Shown here: positions 23,511-31,642 of the stretch, in pieces
Numbering within the stretch: the stretch's first letter is position 1
How the letters are laid out: the number at the start of each line of letters is the position of its first letter
Assembly (NCBI GenBank): GCA_964291305.2
Contig: OZ219783.1
Location: 1-64,000, forward strand
Direction: 5' to 3'
DNA from: VXNF01 sp964291305
Lineage (GTDB): Bacteria; Actinomycetota; Acidimicrobiia; Acidimicrobiales; CATQHL01
Length of the DNA stretch: 64,000 bases
Position numbers and translations under genes: made by a program
The notes under the pieces: generated by a model
Database searches by the model: none
Seen by the model: the letters and a program-made list of their open reading frames with translations, nothing else
Told to the model about the DNA's origin: nothing

Positions 23511-24974
23511 GAGACGTTGGACACCTGCTGCGCCAACTTCATCCGCAGCCACGAGGCTCTACTAATGCTGTACGACCCGCCTGTCATCCACCGGATCGCG
23601 GAGCAGAACGGTGCTCTCGTCGGCCAGGCCGGTGACCTGTTGCCGTACTACTTCGAGTCCTGGGAGGCGCACCCCGACGGTCTCACCTACACAGTCAAAG
23701 TGCGCCAAGGCGTCACCTTCGACGACGGCTCGGAGGTCACCGCTGAGACGGTGCGCTTTATGACCGAGCGGAACCTCAACACCCCCGGCGGGGCCAACTG
23801 GCTGCTGCGCAACATCGCTTTCATCAACGAACCACCCGAGGTGATCGACGAGTACACCCTGCGCTTCACCTCCAGCGAGGCGAGCCCCATGGTCATGGAA
23901 CACTTCTACATGACCTCCTCAGTAGCCATCGATCCGAAGGTCATCCAGGAGAACGCCACCGAGGACGACCCATGGGCGATGGAGTATTTCGCCAGCAACG
24001 CGGACAACCCCAGTGGCCCCTACCGCATGGTGAGCCGCACTCCCGACCAGGAGGTCGTGTTCGAGAAGCGCGAAAACTACTGGGGCGAGCCGCCGGCCTA
24101 CGACAAGATCATCTGGAAGATCATCCCATCCAACGCCGAGCGCGTACAGCTACTAAAGGCGGGTGTCATCGACGTGGCTATCGCTTTAGGCACCGAGGAC
24201 TTCGCTGCCCTTGAGGGTGCCGAAGGCGTGACCGTGCAGCGGTTCCCCTCAAAGAACCTGGCCTATATGGGCTTGGGGAACAAGCTCAGCCCGTTCGACA
24301 ATAAGACCGTGCGCCAGGCCGTGTCCTACGCCGTGGACTACGACGACATCCTCAACAACGTCTACAAGGGCGAAGCGCAGCGGCTCTACGGCCCCATCGC
24401 CCCCGGCTCATTCTCGAGCTTGGGAGACAGCATCGGCTACACCCGAGACGTGGACAAAGCGAAAGAGCTGTTGGATTCGAGCGGCTACGACGGCTCCACG
24501 GTGACACTGTCGATCGACTCCGCCAAGGGCGAGCACGAGCTGATAGCCGTGCGCATTCAGGCGCACCTAGCCGAGATCGGCATGTCGGTGGAGATCGAGA
24601 AACTGCCGTCGCCGGTATTTGCCGAGCGCAAGGTGAGCGACCCCAGGATGCAGATGTTCATAGACGAGGGCCTGCCCTGGATCGACGATCCCAACTACAC
24701 CCTTTCGGTGTTCCTTCTCTCGGGCGTCTTCGGGAACTACACCCAGTATGAGAACGAGCGTGTGGACGAGATCATCAACGAGGGCTGGGGTATCCTCGAC
24801 CGCGAGGAGCGGGCCGAGACCTTTGAGGAAGCCCAGCGAATCATCGTGGACGAGGCGCCGTGGGTGTTCCTAGCGCTGCCCGACTACAAGATCGCCATGC
24901 GCGACACGGTGGAGGGCTTCGTGTTGTACCCGAACGCCATCCCACGCCTCGCCGACCTACGACCCGCTAACTAA
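23025..24974 (+). CDS. ABC transporter substrate-binding lipoprotein (family 5), copy 2
   Basis: The 649-residue paralogue of the upstream gene has the same lipobox (LLAASC), the same Ala-rich coiled coil and the same family 5 binding domain. The first ~164 codons are nearly identical to copy 1 at the DNA level, while the binding domain differs at many residues (for example LDTCCANFIRSHEALLML against LDPCCTNFIRGHEAQLLV). Short later tracts are again identical, which suggests gene conversion. The diverged binding domains suggest different or broadened ligands behind a shared anchor. It ends 52 bp before a convergent nfu-like gene, with a GC-rich hairpin (25017-25036) between or at the stops. 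Confidence 0.88.
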   Translation: MRRTVGIRKRWLVALLGVVLLAASCADDSGATDTAASAMSEATGAQAAAEVALADAQAAAAKAREAQAAADAAAAAATLAQATAEGNQEAVAAAEADLAAAQAAAEEARSDAAAAQAEADEAAAAAAAAEAAAEQAAAPAPAPPPAEEDTELILTVGVPGDIETLDTCCANFIRSHEALLMLYDPPVIHRIAEQNGALVGQAGDLLPYYFESWEAHPDGLTYTVKVRQGVTFDDGSEVTAETVRFMTERNLNTPGGANWLLRNIAFINEPPEVIDEYTLRFTSSEASPMVMEHFYMTSSVAIDPKVIQENATEDDPWAMEYFASNADNPSGPYRMVSRTPDQEVVFEKRENYWGEPPAYDKIIWKIIPSNAERVQLLKAGVIDVAIALGTEDFAALEGAEGVTVQRFPSKNLAYMGLGNKLSPFDNKTVRQAVSYAVDYDDILNNVYKGEAQRLYGPIAPGSFSSLGDSIGYTRDVDKAKELLDSSGYDGSTVTLSIDSAKGEHELIAVRIQAHLAEIGMSVEIEKLPSPVFAERKVSDPRMQMFIDEGLPWIDDPNYTLSVFLLSGVFGNYTQYENERVDEIINEGWGILDREERAETFEEAQRIIVDEAPWVFLALPDYKIAMRDTVEGFVLYPNAIPRLADLRPAN

Positions 24975-25026
24975 TCACCTATCGGCGGAACTCGGCAACT
25001 GCCCGGGGCGCCAATACCGCCGCGGC

Positions 25027-25389
25027 TCAGCGGCGGCGCAGGAAACGACGACGGGGCTTGGCCAAGGCTCGCTCGGTTCGACGATCCTCTGCAGCCGCTA
25101 GAGCCTCAGCGGGGCTAAAGGCAGGCGCGGTAGAGCCCGAGGTGGGTTCGGGTAGTTGGGAAACCACGCCCGTCACTCCAGGAACTCGCTGTAGTAGGAC
25201 AGCCTCGATGCCAGCAGTCAGGGTGACCATCGAGAGCGGGCAAGTACGACAGGCGCCGATCATCTCGATCTCTACGACGCCGTCGTCTCGGACGCCCAGC
25301 AGCGTGAGATCTCCTCCGTCGGACTGCAGAGCGGGGCGCACGAAATCCAGCGCCTCGGTTAGTAGGTCCATGTCCACCTGCGATGACAT
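25027..25389 (-). CDS. NifU C-terminal domain (Nfu-type) iron-sulfur scaffold protein
   Basis: Nfu proteins carry and deliver Fe-S clusters. The 120-residue protein has the Nfu domain at residues 8-75 (ALDFVRPALQSDGGDLTLLGV) with the cluster-binding CxxC in GACRTCPLS. A variable Pro/Ala-rich and then strongly basic C-terminal tail follows (RRFLRRR). It starts three bases after the stop of the ornithine cyclodeaminase-like gene and may be the last gene of that operon, though its role is general. Confidence 0.88.
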   Translation of the reverse strand: MSSQVDMDLLTEALDFVRPALQSDGGDLTLLGVRDDGVVEIEMIGACRTCPLSMVTLTAGIEAVLLQRVPGVTGVVSQLPEPTSGSTAPAFSPAEALAAAEDRRTERALAKPRRRFLRRR

Positions 25390-25392
25390 GGC

Positions 25393-26439
25393 TTAGAACA
25401 CCTCAATCCAGGTGCCGGCACCCGCCTCAAGAGCCAGGTCGTAAACCAGAGCCGCACAGGAGGCGTCGAGGGCGGGCATCCCCATGTGAGTCATTATCGT
25501 GCGTTCGGCGGGGTCTTCCCTCCCCGGACGCCGCCCCGGCAGAATCTCACTGGCAATGTCGGCGTGAATGTCATCACGGGAGAGCTGGCCGGGGTGCAGC
25601 CCGCCGATGCGGCCCGCCTCATCCCCGGTGATCCACTCCAGGTCGCGCCCGTACCAGCCCACGACCCACTTGTCGAAAGCTCGAGCACAGCTAGCGTCCA
25701 CATCCCGGAAGCCGGTAGCGGCACAGACGTGGGTGCCCGGAGAGATCCAGGACTCCATGAGCACCGGCTGCAATGAGTTGGTCACCACGCAGACGATGTC
25801 AGCTGAAGCCACGGCTTCTTCCACGCTGGCAGCCACGTTGGCCTCGGCGCTCAGGCGCTCGCTGGCCTCGCTGGCGAATCGCTCCGCCGTCTCTTGGTAG
25901 ATGTCAAACGCCGTCACATACCTAAGGTCAAATAACTCCGCTAGCAACCACAGGTGCGTGCGACCTTCGTTGCCGCAGCCGATGATCGCCAGGTGGCTAC
26001 TGTCGGGTCGGGCTAGGAACTTGGCGCCCACCGCGGCGTGACCGCCAGTGCGCATGTTGGTAACAGAAGTACCGTCCACCAGAGCCAGCGGCATGCCGTT
26101 GTCGGCGTCGGTCACCAAATCCAAAGCCGAAATGCCCGGCAGTGACCTGCGGGGATTACCCGACCAACTGCTGAGCCATTTGAGGGCCGCTCGTTCAAGC
26201 GGGCGGATCAAGGCAGGGAAAGCCTGCACCACGCCGTAACCAAAGGGAGGTTCGGGTCCTGGCGCGGTGCGGTCATGCACCCAAAGGTTCACCGGATTGG
26301 TCTGATCTACCAGCCCTTCGCCCACCCAGGCAAAAGTGTCCAGACAACGTTGCAGGGTTGCCGCCGGCGTGAGCAGTTCCTCCACCTCGCGGCGGGAGAC
26401 AACTAATACATGCCCCGGGCCGCGCGCGGGACTGCTCAC
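25393..26439 (-). CDS. Ornithine cyclodeaminase/mu-crystallin family protein
   Basis: The family includes ornithine cyclodeaminase, alanine dehydrogenase and ketimine (pyrroline- or piperideine-carboxylate) reductases. The 348-residue protein has the family fold: N-terminal substrate domain (LKWLSSWSGNP, with the usual conserved Lys), ALVDGTSVTNMRTGGHAAVGAKFL, and the NAD(P)-binding motif LAIIGCGNEGRTHL. The GCGNEG in place of GxGxQA is slightly off the norm. The GTG start overlaps the DHDPS-like stop (GTGA, 26436-26439). Its exact substrate is not clear; the neighbours suggest amino- or imino-acid breakdown. Confidence 0.85.
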   Translation of the reverse strand: MSSPARGPGHVLVVSRREVEELLTPAATLQRCLDTFAWVGEGLVDQTNPVNLWVHDRTAPGPEPPFGYGVVQAFPALIRPLERAALKWLSSWSGNPRRSLPGISALDLVTDADNGMPLALVDGTSVTNMRTGGHAAVGAKFLARPDSSHLAIIGCGNEGRTHLWLLAELFDLRYVTAFDIYQETAERFASEASERLSAEANVAASVEEAVASADIVCVVTNSLQPVLMESWISPGTHVCAATGFRDVDASCARAFDKWVVGWYGRDLEWITGDEAGRIGGLHPGQLSRDDIHADIASEILPGRRPGREDPAERTIMTHMGMPALDASCAALVYDLALEAGAGTWIEVF

Positions 26440-27380
26440 AACTCGGACTCTAGGGCTATGAGCGCCCCGGCCGCCTCACCGATCCGCTCCACGGCGCGGG
26501 GGGGCAGCGGGCCGTAAGGCTTGCGCGGCAGGCCGGGGCGGGCGCCGCCCAGTTCAGAGATGGCCTTCAGGTAGCCGTGCTCGTAGCTGAGCATTGGCGG
26601 CATGTCGGGCCGACGGATCGAGGCCGAAAGTTGCTGCAGGGCTTCGTAGGCTCTGCGCACCCACGGATCGTTGTGATTTCCCCGGCGGCATTCCTCAATG
26701 AAACGGTTAGCGCTCCGCATACCTGCCCAGCAAAAGATGCCAGTAGCACCCACAGCCCCCAGCATCGAACCGTGGAAGAAGGCCGGGTCATTGCCGGTAA
26801 ACACGTTGATCCGGTCGCCGATGGTCAAAAGCACCTGATCGAAGTGCGGCAGCGCCGTGTTTGATTCTTTGATGGCTTTGATGTTGGGCACCTGTAGGAG
26901 CCGTTCCCACATGTCTGCTGAGATGTTCACGCCGTTCAAGGGTGAGTAGTTGTAGACCATCAGCGCCATATCGCCGGCGAGCGACTCGGCCACCTCGACG
27001 AAGAAGTCCATAGCCCAGCTTGGAGTAACCGGCAGAGCGTAGGGGGCAGCCAACATAGAGCCGTCTGCGCCGCAGGTCTCGGCGTAGCGCGCCCGGCGGA
27101 TGGCTTCTTGCTGGTAGCTGGCCGTGGAGCCCACCACGACCGCCAAGCCAGCCTCGTGACCAGCGTCTACGGCGACCTCGCAGGTAGCGTCAAACTCTGC
27201 TGGTGAGACGCTAGTCATCTGCCCCATCGAGCCGAAGACGATGCACCCTGGTGCCCCCGAAGCTGCTACCAACCCGATGCTGTGACGCACGCCGTTCAAG
27301 TCGATCTGCTGATCGGAGTCCAGGCTGAGGGGTATTAGGGGCATCAGCCCCTCCAGCGGTTTACGGGTGAATTCGGGCAT
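26436..27380 (-). CDS. Dihydrodipicolinate synthase/N-acetylneuraminate lyase family protein
   Basis: This is a class I, Schiff-base-forming TIM-barrel lyase or aldolase of 314 residues. The likely Schiff-base Lys lies in IKAIKESN and the partner Tyr in MVYNYSPL. The usual GTTGE substrate loop is changed to GSMGQMTSV, so it is probably not a true DapA. It sits between an NAD(P)-binding protein (1-bp gap) and an ornithine cyclodeaminase-like gene (4-bp overlap). A catabolic keto-acid or sugar-acid lyase is likely. Confidence 0.85.
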   Translation of the reverse strand: MPEFTRKPLEGLMPLIPLSLDSDQQIDLNGVRHSIGLVAASGAPGCIVFGSMGQMTSVSPAEFDATCEVAVDAGHEAGLAVVVGSTASYQQEAIRRARYAETCGADGSMLAAPYALPVTPSWAMDFFVEVAESLAGDMALMVYNYSPLNGVNISADMWERLLQVPNIKAIKESNTALPHFDQVLLTIGDRINVFTGNDPAFFHGSMLGAVGATGIFCWAGMRSANRFIEECRRGNHNDPWVRRAYEALQQLSASIRRPDMPPMLSYEHGYLKAISELGGARPGLPRKPYGPLPPRAVERIGEAAGALIALESEL

Positions 27381-27381
27381 C

Positions 27382-28485
27382 TCAGGCCTCCGATGCGAGT
27401 CTTCGGTAGAGGTTGCGCAGTTGATCGCAACGCTGAGAAAGGTCGTCGAACTCTACGGCCTCACAGCGGTAGCCGAGACTCTCCATGGCAGCACGAGTCT
27501 CGGCGGTGTAAACCACGGTTCCGTCGGATTCGATTCGCTCGATACCGTCGAAGCGCGCCGCTCGGTCGTTTATAGCTATCGCTGCCTGCTCGTCCAGGGT
27601 CGCCGGCAGACGCAGTTCTATCCGGCCCGAGCCAACAAGCGCCGGGTAGCCGCCTGGGCGGCCCATCGGTGCGGTCACGTGGGTTAGCAGCGGCTCGTCG
27701 CCCACAAGGGCGAGGGCGTTCTTCACCGCCGAGCCGGCAAACAGTGAGTTCGGTACGTCGTCGTGCCAGCGGATCGCCTCGGGCCAAGTGGACAGCGCGG
27801 TCTGAAGGTCCACCTGTTCGGTGATGTTGGTGCCATCGAGGAGTAACTGGAAGTGGTGCGGCACCACGGGGCCGTAGGTCAGCAGCGCGTGCGAGCCCAC
27901 AAGCGACACATCAATGTCGGCGGCCGAACGGCCCGTGGTGGCCATGACGTAGCGCAGCAAGCGCGCCGCACAGACTTCTACGTTGCCGGCGCCGGCGGAA
28001 GGCCCGTGACCAAACCGCTGCCAAATGGCCACGTTGACCACATCGGGGAACGAGACGTTAACCACGTGGGTGTCGATCTCGGCCGACTCCACGGCACGGG
28101 TCAGTTGCGTTGCTGGCCAGAGGTGCCACGGCAGCCACATCCCAAAAGTCGCCGCCCTGATCTCGGCGCGCCTGGAAGGCTCAATGTTCGCACCGCTTAG
28201 GACTCGGGGGGATTGCACTGTGGCCGAGTGGATAATGGCGTCGGGGCGCACCTCGGCCAGCAGTCGGGCGAACGAAGCTTCGTCGGCTAGATCCACCTGT
28301 TGGTGCTCGAAGCGCTTGGTGTGGCCCTGAATGGCCGAGCCCAGCATGGCAATGGTGGTCCAGGAAGGTCCCTGCCAAGGGCCGCGCTTGACGGTCACTA
28401 TTCGATCTACGCTGGGCGTGCGAGCCAAAAACTCTAAGGCCCAGCCGCCCACCTGGCCCACCCCAGACACCAAGACGGTGGTCAT
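27382..28485 (-). CDS. NAD(P)-binding epimerase/dehydrogenase-like protein
   Basis: The 367-residue protein begins with a Rossmann motif (VLVSGVGQVGGWALEFL), followed by DLADEASFARLLAEVRPDAIIHSA, as in extended short-chain dehydrogenases and epimerases. The middle and C-terminal parts are not clearly those of any family I recognise, and no YxxxK motif is clear. It is the first gene of a three-gene operon with the DHDPS-like and ornithine cyclodeaminase-like genes. It may oxidise or isomerise the same substrate; this is inference. Confidence 0.65.
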   Translation of the reverse strand: MTTVLVSGVGQVGGWALEFLARTPSVDRIVTVKRGPWQGPSWTTIAMLGSAIQGHTKRFEHQQVDLADEASFARLLAEVRPDAIIHSATVQSPRVLSGANIEPSRRAEIRAATFGMWLPWHLWPATQLTRAVESAEIDTHVVNVSFPDVVNVAIWQRFGHGPSAGAGNVEVCAARLLRYVMATTGRSAADIDVSLVGSHALLTYGPVVPHHFQLLLDGTNITEQVDLQTALSTWPEAIRWHDDVPNSLFAGSAVKNALALVGDEPLLTHVTAPMGRPGGYPALVGSGRIELRLPATLDEQAAIAINDRAARFDGIERIESDGTVVYTAETRAAMESLGYRCEAVEFDDLSQRCDQLRNLYRRLASEA

Positions 28486-28648
28486 GAGCTACCCAGTCGT
28501 GGCGACGAGTGTCGGGGCGCGGGCATAATCAACTTTCCTACCACGCCCAGACCCCAGTGCGGCTACACGGACCGGAGGAGCTACTTAGACTCACCAGTCG
28601 GCGTGGCGAACCCGCGACCAATCCCACCAAGACAGGAGACCTATCACC

Positions 28649-29068
28649 ATGAATGCAGCAGCCAGCGCCCCGGAGGGCCTCAGCGACATCGCAATCGAGC
28701 GTGCCCGGGCTAAGACCTTCGCCGTACTTTCTACGTTGATGCCCGACGGGCAACCACAGAACCACGTTATGTGGGTGGACACCGACGGCACCAACCTGCT
28801 CATCAACACCGAAGTTCACCGTCGCAAGTATCACAACGTGACGGCCGACCCACGGGTGACGGTTCTGCTTCCCGACAACGAGAACCCGTACATATTCAGC
28901 GAGGTGCGCGGCCGGGTCACCTCGGAGATCCGCGGCCCTAAGGCCCGAGAACACATCGAAGAGCTAGCCATGAAATACATGGGTACTGCCTACCCGGCGC
29001 CGATCCAGTCCGAGCGGGTCATCTTGATCATCTCCCCCGAGCGGGTCTACGACCACCAGAGGCCCTGA
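28649..29068 (+). CDS. PPOX-class flavin or F420-dependent oxidoreductase-like protein
   Basis: The 139-residue single-domain protein has the split-barrel pattern of the pyridoxamine-phosphate-oxidase-like/F420 superfamily: KTFAVLSTLMPDGQPQNHVMWVDTDG, HRRKYHNVTADPRVTVLL, and VRGRVTSEI. Actinobacterial proteins of this size often use F420 or bind FMN or haem; the sequence does not decide. The start has GACAGGAGACC upstream. It is followed 43 bp later by an SDR gene on the same strand, so the two may be co-transcribed. Confidence 0.82.
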   Translation: MNAAASAPEGLSDIAIERARAKTFAVLSTLMPDGQPQNHVMWVDTDGTNLLINTEVHRRKYHNVTADPRVTVLLPDNENPYIFSEVRGRVTSEIRGPKAREHIEELAMKYMGTAYPAPIQSERVILIISPERVYDHQRP

Positions 29069-29111
29069 GCCGACCGCATCCCGACCGGAGCCCAGAAAGC
29101 GAGGACCCACC

Positions 29112-29840
29112 ATGCAAGTCTCAATCGTGACCGGCGCTGCCAGTGGAATCGGAGCGGCCACGGCCCGGAGGCTGGCGGCCCGTGGCGACGCCGTGGTCTG
29201 CGCCGACCTGGACGGTGACGGTGCCGCAGCCACCGCAGGAGATCTTCCCCAGGCGATGGCTTTCCAGCTCGACGTGGCCGACGAGGCCGCCACCGACGCC
29301 ATGGTGGAGGCCACGCTGGAGCGTTTCGGCGACCTGCACCACGCGGTGGCATGCGCCGGCATGGAACTGGCTGGCCCCAGCCTTGACTTTCCGCTGGAGG
29401 ACTTCCGCCGGATCCTGGATGTCAACCTAACCGGCTGCTTCCTCACCGCCCAGCGGGCCGCCCGGGCGATATGCCAGGCGGGCCACGGCGGATCGATCGT
29501 GCTGATTGGGTCGATCAACTCAAAGATCGCTCTGCCCAACTTCGCCGCCTACGTGAGCTCCAAGGGCGGCGTGTTGATGCTCGGGAAGGGTCTGGCTCTG
29601 GACTTTGCCGCCCATAACATCAGAGTGAACGTAATTGGCCCGGGCGTTATCAACACCCCCATGAGCGCCGACAGCATTGCCGACCCGGAGCGGGGAGCTT
29701 TCCTAATGTCCAAGACGCCTCTGGGACGTCCCGGCGAACCGGAAGAGATCGCCGAACTGGCCGCCTTCTTGACCTCCGAGGGTGCCTCTTTCATGACCGG
29801 TGCATACGTCCCAGCCGACGGGGGCTGGCTAGCGGGCTGA
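29112..29840 (+). CDS. Short-chain dehydrogenase/reductase
   Basis: The 242-residue classical SDR has the cofactor motif TGAASGIG, the HAVACAGMELAG region in place of NNAG, catalytic Ser in IGSINS, and YVSSKGG giving the Tyr and Lys of YxxxK. The C-terminus ends MTGAYVPADGGWLAG, as in FabG-like enzymes. It is expected to be an NAD(P)-dependent alcohol/ketone oxidoreductase. The substrate is unknown. It lies downstream of the PPOX-like gene. Confidence 0.9.
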   Translation: MQVSIVTGAASGIGAATARRLAARGDAVVCADLDGDGAAATAGDLPQAMAFQLDVADEAATDAMVEATLERFGDLHHAVACAGMELAGPSLDFPLEDFRRILDVNLTGCFLTAQRAARAICQAGHGGSIVLIGSINSKIALPNFAAYVSSKGGVLMLGKGLALDFAAHNIRVNVIGPGVINTPMSADSIADPERGAFLMSKTPLGRPGEPEEIAELAAFLTSEGASFMTGAYVPADGGWLAG

Positions 29841-29862
29841 GTCGCCGGAGGCTGGACGTGCC

Positions 29863-31602
29863 CTAAGGGTTAGCTACCAGAATTTCCAACAGGTCGGTGA
29901 AGAAGCCGAAGGCAACATCTCTGTCGAGCCACTCCTCGCCGCTATTCAAGATCACAACAAAGTTGTACGGCTCACCACCTGGTGGCTCGGCGAACCCGGC
30001 CAGAGCGGCTACGCCGTTAAGCGAGCCCGTTTTGCCGCGCACCAAACCCGCCAGAGGCGAGTTGCGGTAGCGATTCTCCATAGTCCCAGAGCGACCTGCC
30101 ACTGCTAGAGCGGAAGCTACCTGGCCACGCGCCCCACCGAAGTCCAGTACTTCGGCTATCTGGCTGCAACTCAGACGGTTCTCCGGGCTGAGCCCCGAAC
30201 CGTCGGCCGGAGTTGCCAAACCGGGGATCTCGGCTGCCAGCGCTTGTTGGACCGCCTGGGCTCCGGCGCGGGTAGTCCCACGGCCGGCAGACACCAGGCC
30301 TAGCTCCTTCAGCAGCATCTCCGCCAGCGTGTTATCGCTCTCGGCCAACAAGTAGTGCAGGTACACCGACAGCGGCTCCGACTCAATCGTGGCCAACGTC
30401 ACAAGGCTGTCGTAGTTTCCGCCCGCCGCGGCCGCTCTGGGTACCAGGGGGATGCGAACCGAGCGCGCTTCCAGCAAGTCATCAAAGGCCTCAGCCGCCC
30501 GCTGCGCGGGCGCGGGGTGAGGCGCTAAGCCCCAGGTGGAGGTGATCCCCGGTGGCGCCCGCCACCCCTGGTCAACCGAAAGCGCGCTGAGCGACCCAGC
30601 CACGCTCTGAGCAGCGTAGCGGTCGGGCCAGCTCGCAACAGTAGTGCGAGTGTCATAGCGGTCCGCCACTGCCACCACGCCACCGGTCAGACGGCCGACT
30701 CCGGCTGCTACAAGGTTGTCGGCCAGCTTCGCCAGTGGCGTTCCGACGCCGCCGTGACTTGCGAGCATCTCCAAGTAATGCGGGGTGGAGAGCAGCGGAT
30801 CACCGCCTCCTACGAGGTAGAGGTCACCGTCTAGCACGCCGCCGGCTGGCTCGGCTGCGGCCATCACCATTGTCTTGAAGGTGTAGTCGGGACCCAAGAC
30901 CCGTAGCGCGGCCTCGACCAAGACCAGCTTCTGCAGTGAGGCTGGAACCAGCTTCGTCTCGGCGTTGCGGGCGAAAACAGTCTGGCCGCCTCGGTGGACC
31001 GCCAGGCAGTAATCACGGCCGGGAGCACGCTCAATCACGGCAGTCAGAGCATCGGTCAGAGACGAGCCCGCAGGGCCTTGCGTAGTAGCTGCACCCTGGC
31101 GGAGGTCGGGACTTGCGGCGTTGGTTTCTGGGGGCACCTCAATCGGCGCTGCTGGCGAATCCTCGGGTTGTTCGGGCGCAGCGGAAGCAGGCTCTGACGG
31201 AGGAGCGGGCTCCGGCGCAGGTGGCGGCAGAGAAGCAGACGGGCTGGCGGGCGCAGAGGTAGTCGGGGCGGCAGGGCTGGTGGGTGAAGGCGTGTTGGCG
31301 GCAGCGCCAGTTTCCTCGAGGGCGGCGTCGGACGGCGGTACTTTGGGAGCAGGCGCTTGCTCCTCGACTGCCATAGGGAGCGGCAAAGAGGCGCCCTCGG
31401 GCGGGGTCTCCGCCGGGGTGAGCAGGGCTGGGGGGGATATAGCTGGACGGTGCGCTGTCTCGGAATCGCCCAACTGGCCCGGAATCAGCAAAATCGAAGC
31501 CGCTATGGCAACCACCGCAAGCGGAGCCAAAAGGCGCATTTTATTTTCCAAACTCCAAGCTCCAACGCGCCGCACGCCACTATTAGTTGCCTGGCTCATC
31601 AC
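29863..31602 (-). CDS. dacB: D-alanyl-D-alanine carboxypeptidase/endopeptidase (PBP4, S13 family)
   Basis: The enzyme trims peptidoglycan cross-links outside the membrane. The catalytic domain has the three penicillin-binding motifs: SLQK in VPASLQKLVLVE, SDN in LAESDNTLAEMLL, and KTG in VRGKTGSLNGVA. The N-terminus holds one hydrophobic segment (about residues 22-45). A ~120-residue Pro/Ala-rich linker follows that probably spans the cell wall. At 579 residues it is longer than typical because of the linker. The first codon is GTG (31602) with ATG next (31599); GAGGG lies just upstream. Confidence 0.92.
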   Translation of the reverse strand: MMSQATNSGVRRVGAWSLENKMRLLAPLAVVAIAASILLIPGQLGDSETAHRPAISPPALLTPAETPPEGASLPLPMAVEEQAPAPKVPPSDAALEETGAAANTPSPTSPAAPTTSAPASPSASLPPPAPEPAPPSEPASAAPEQPEDSPAAPIEVPPETNAASPDLRQGAATTQGPAGSSLTDALTAVIERAPGRDYCLAVHRGGQTVFARNAETKLVPASLQKLVLVEAALRVLGPDYTFKTMVMAAAEPAGGVLDGDLYLVGGGDPLLSTPHYLEMLASHGGVGTPLAKLADNLVAAGVGRLTGGVVAVADRYDTRTTVASWPDRYAAQSVAGSLSALSVDQGWRAPPGITSTWGLAPHPAPAQRAAEAFDDLLEARSVRIPLVPRAAAAGGNYDSLVTLATIESEPLSVYLHYLLAESDNTLAEMLLKELGLVSAGRGTTRAGAQAVQQALAAEIPGLATPADGSGLSPENRLSCSQIAEVLDFGGARGQVASALAVAGRSGTMENRYRNSPLAGLVRGKTGSLNGVAALAGFAEPPGGEPYNFVVILNSGEEWLDRDVAFGFFTDLLEILVANP

Positions 31603-31642
31603 CCTCGAGTGGCCGTATTTCAGTCGCGGTCACCGGTGCGAC

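Noticed and set aside
25017..25036. CCGCCGC-GGCTCA-GCGGCGG hairpin as an intrinsic terminator
   Set aside because: The hairpin is real but overlaps the nfu-like stop and has no T-run on either side, so I do not call it a terminator.
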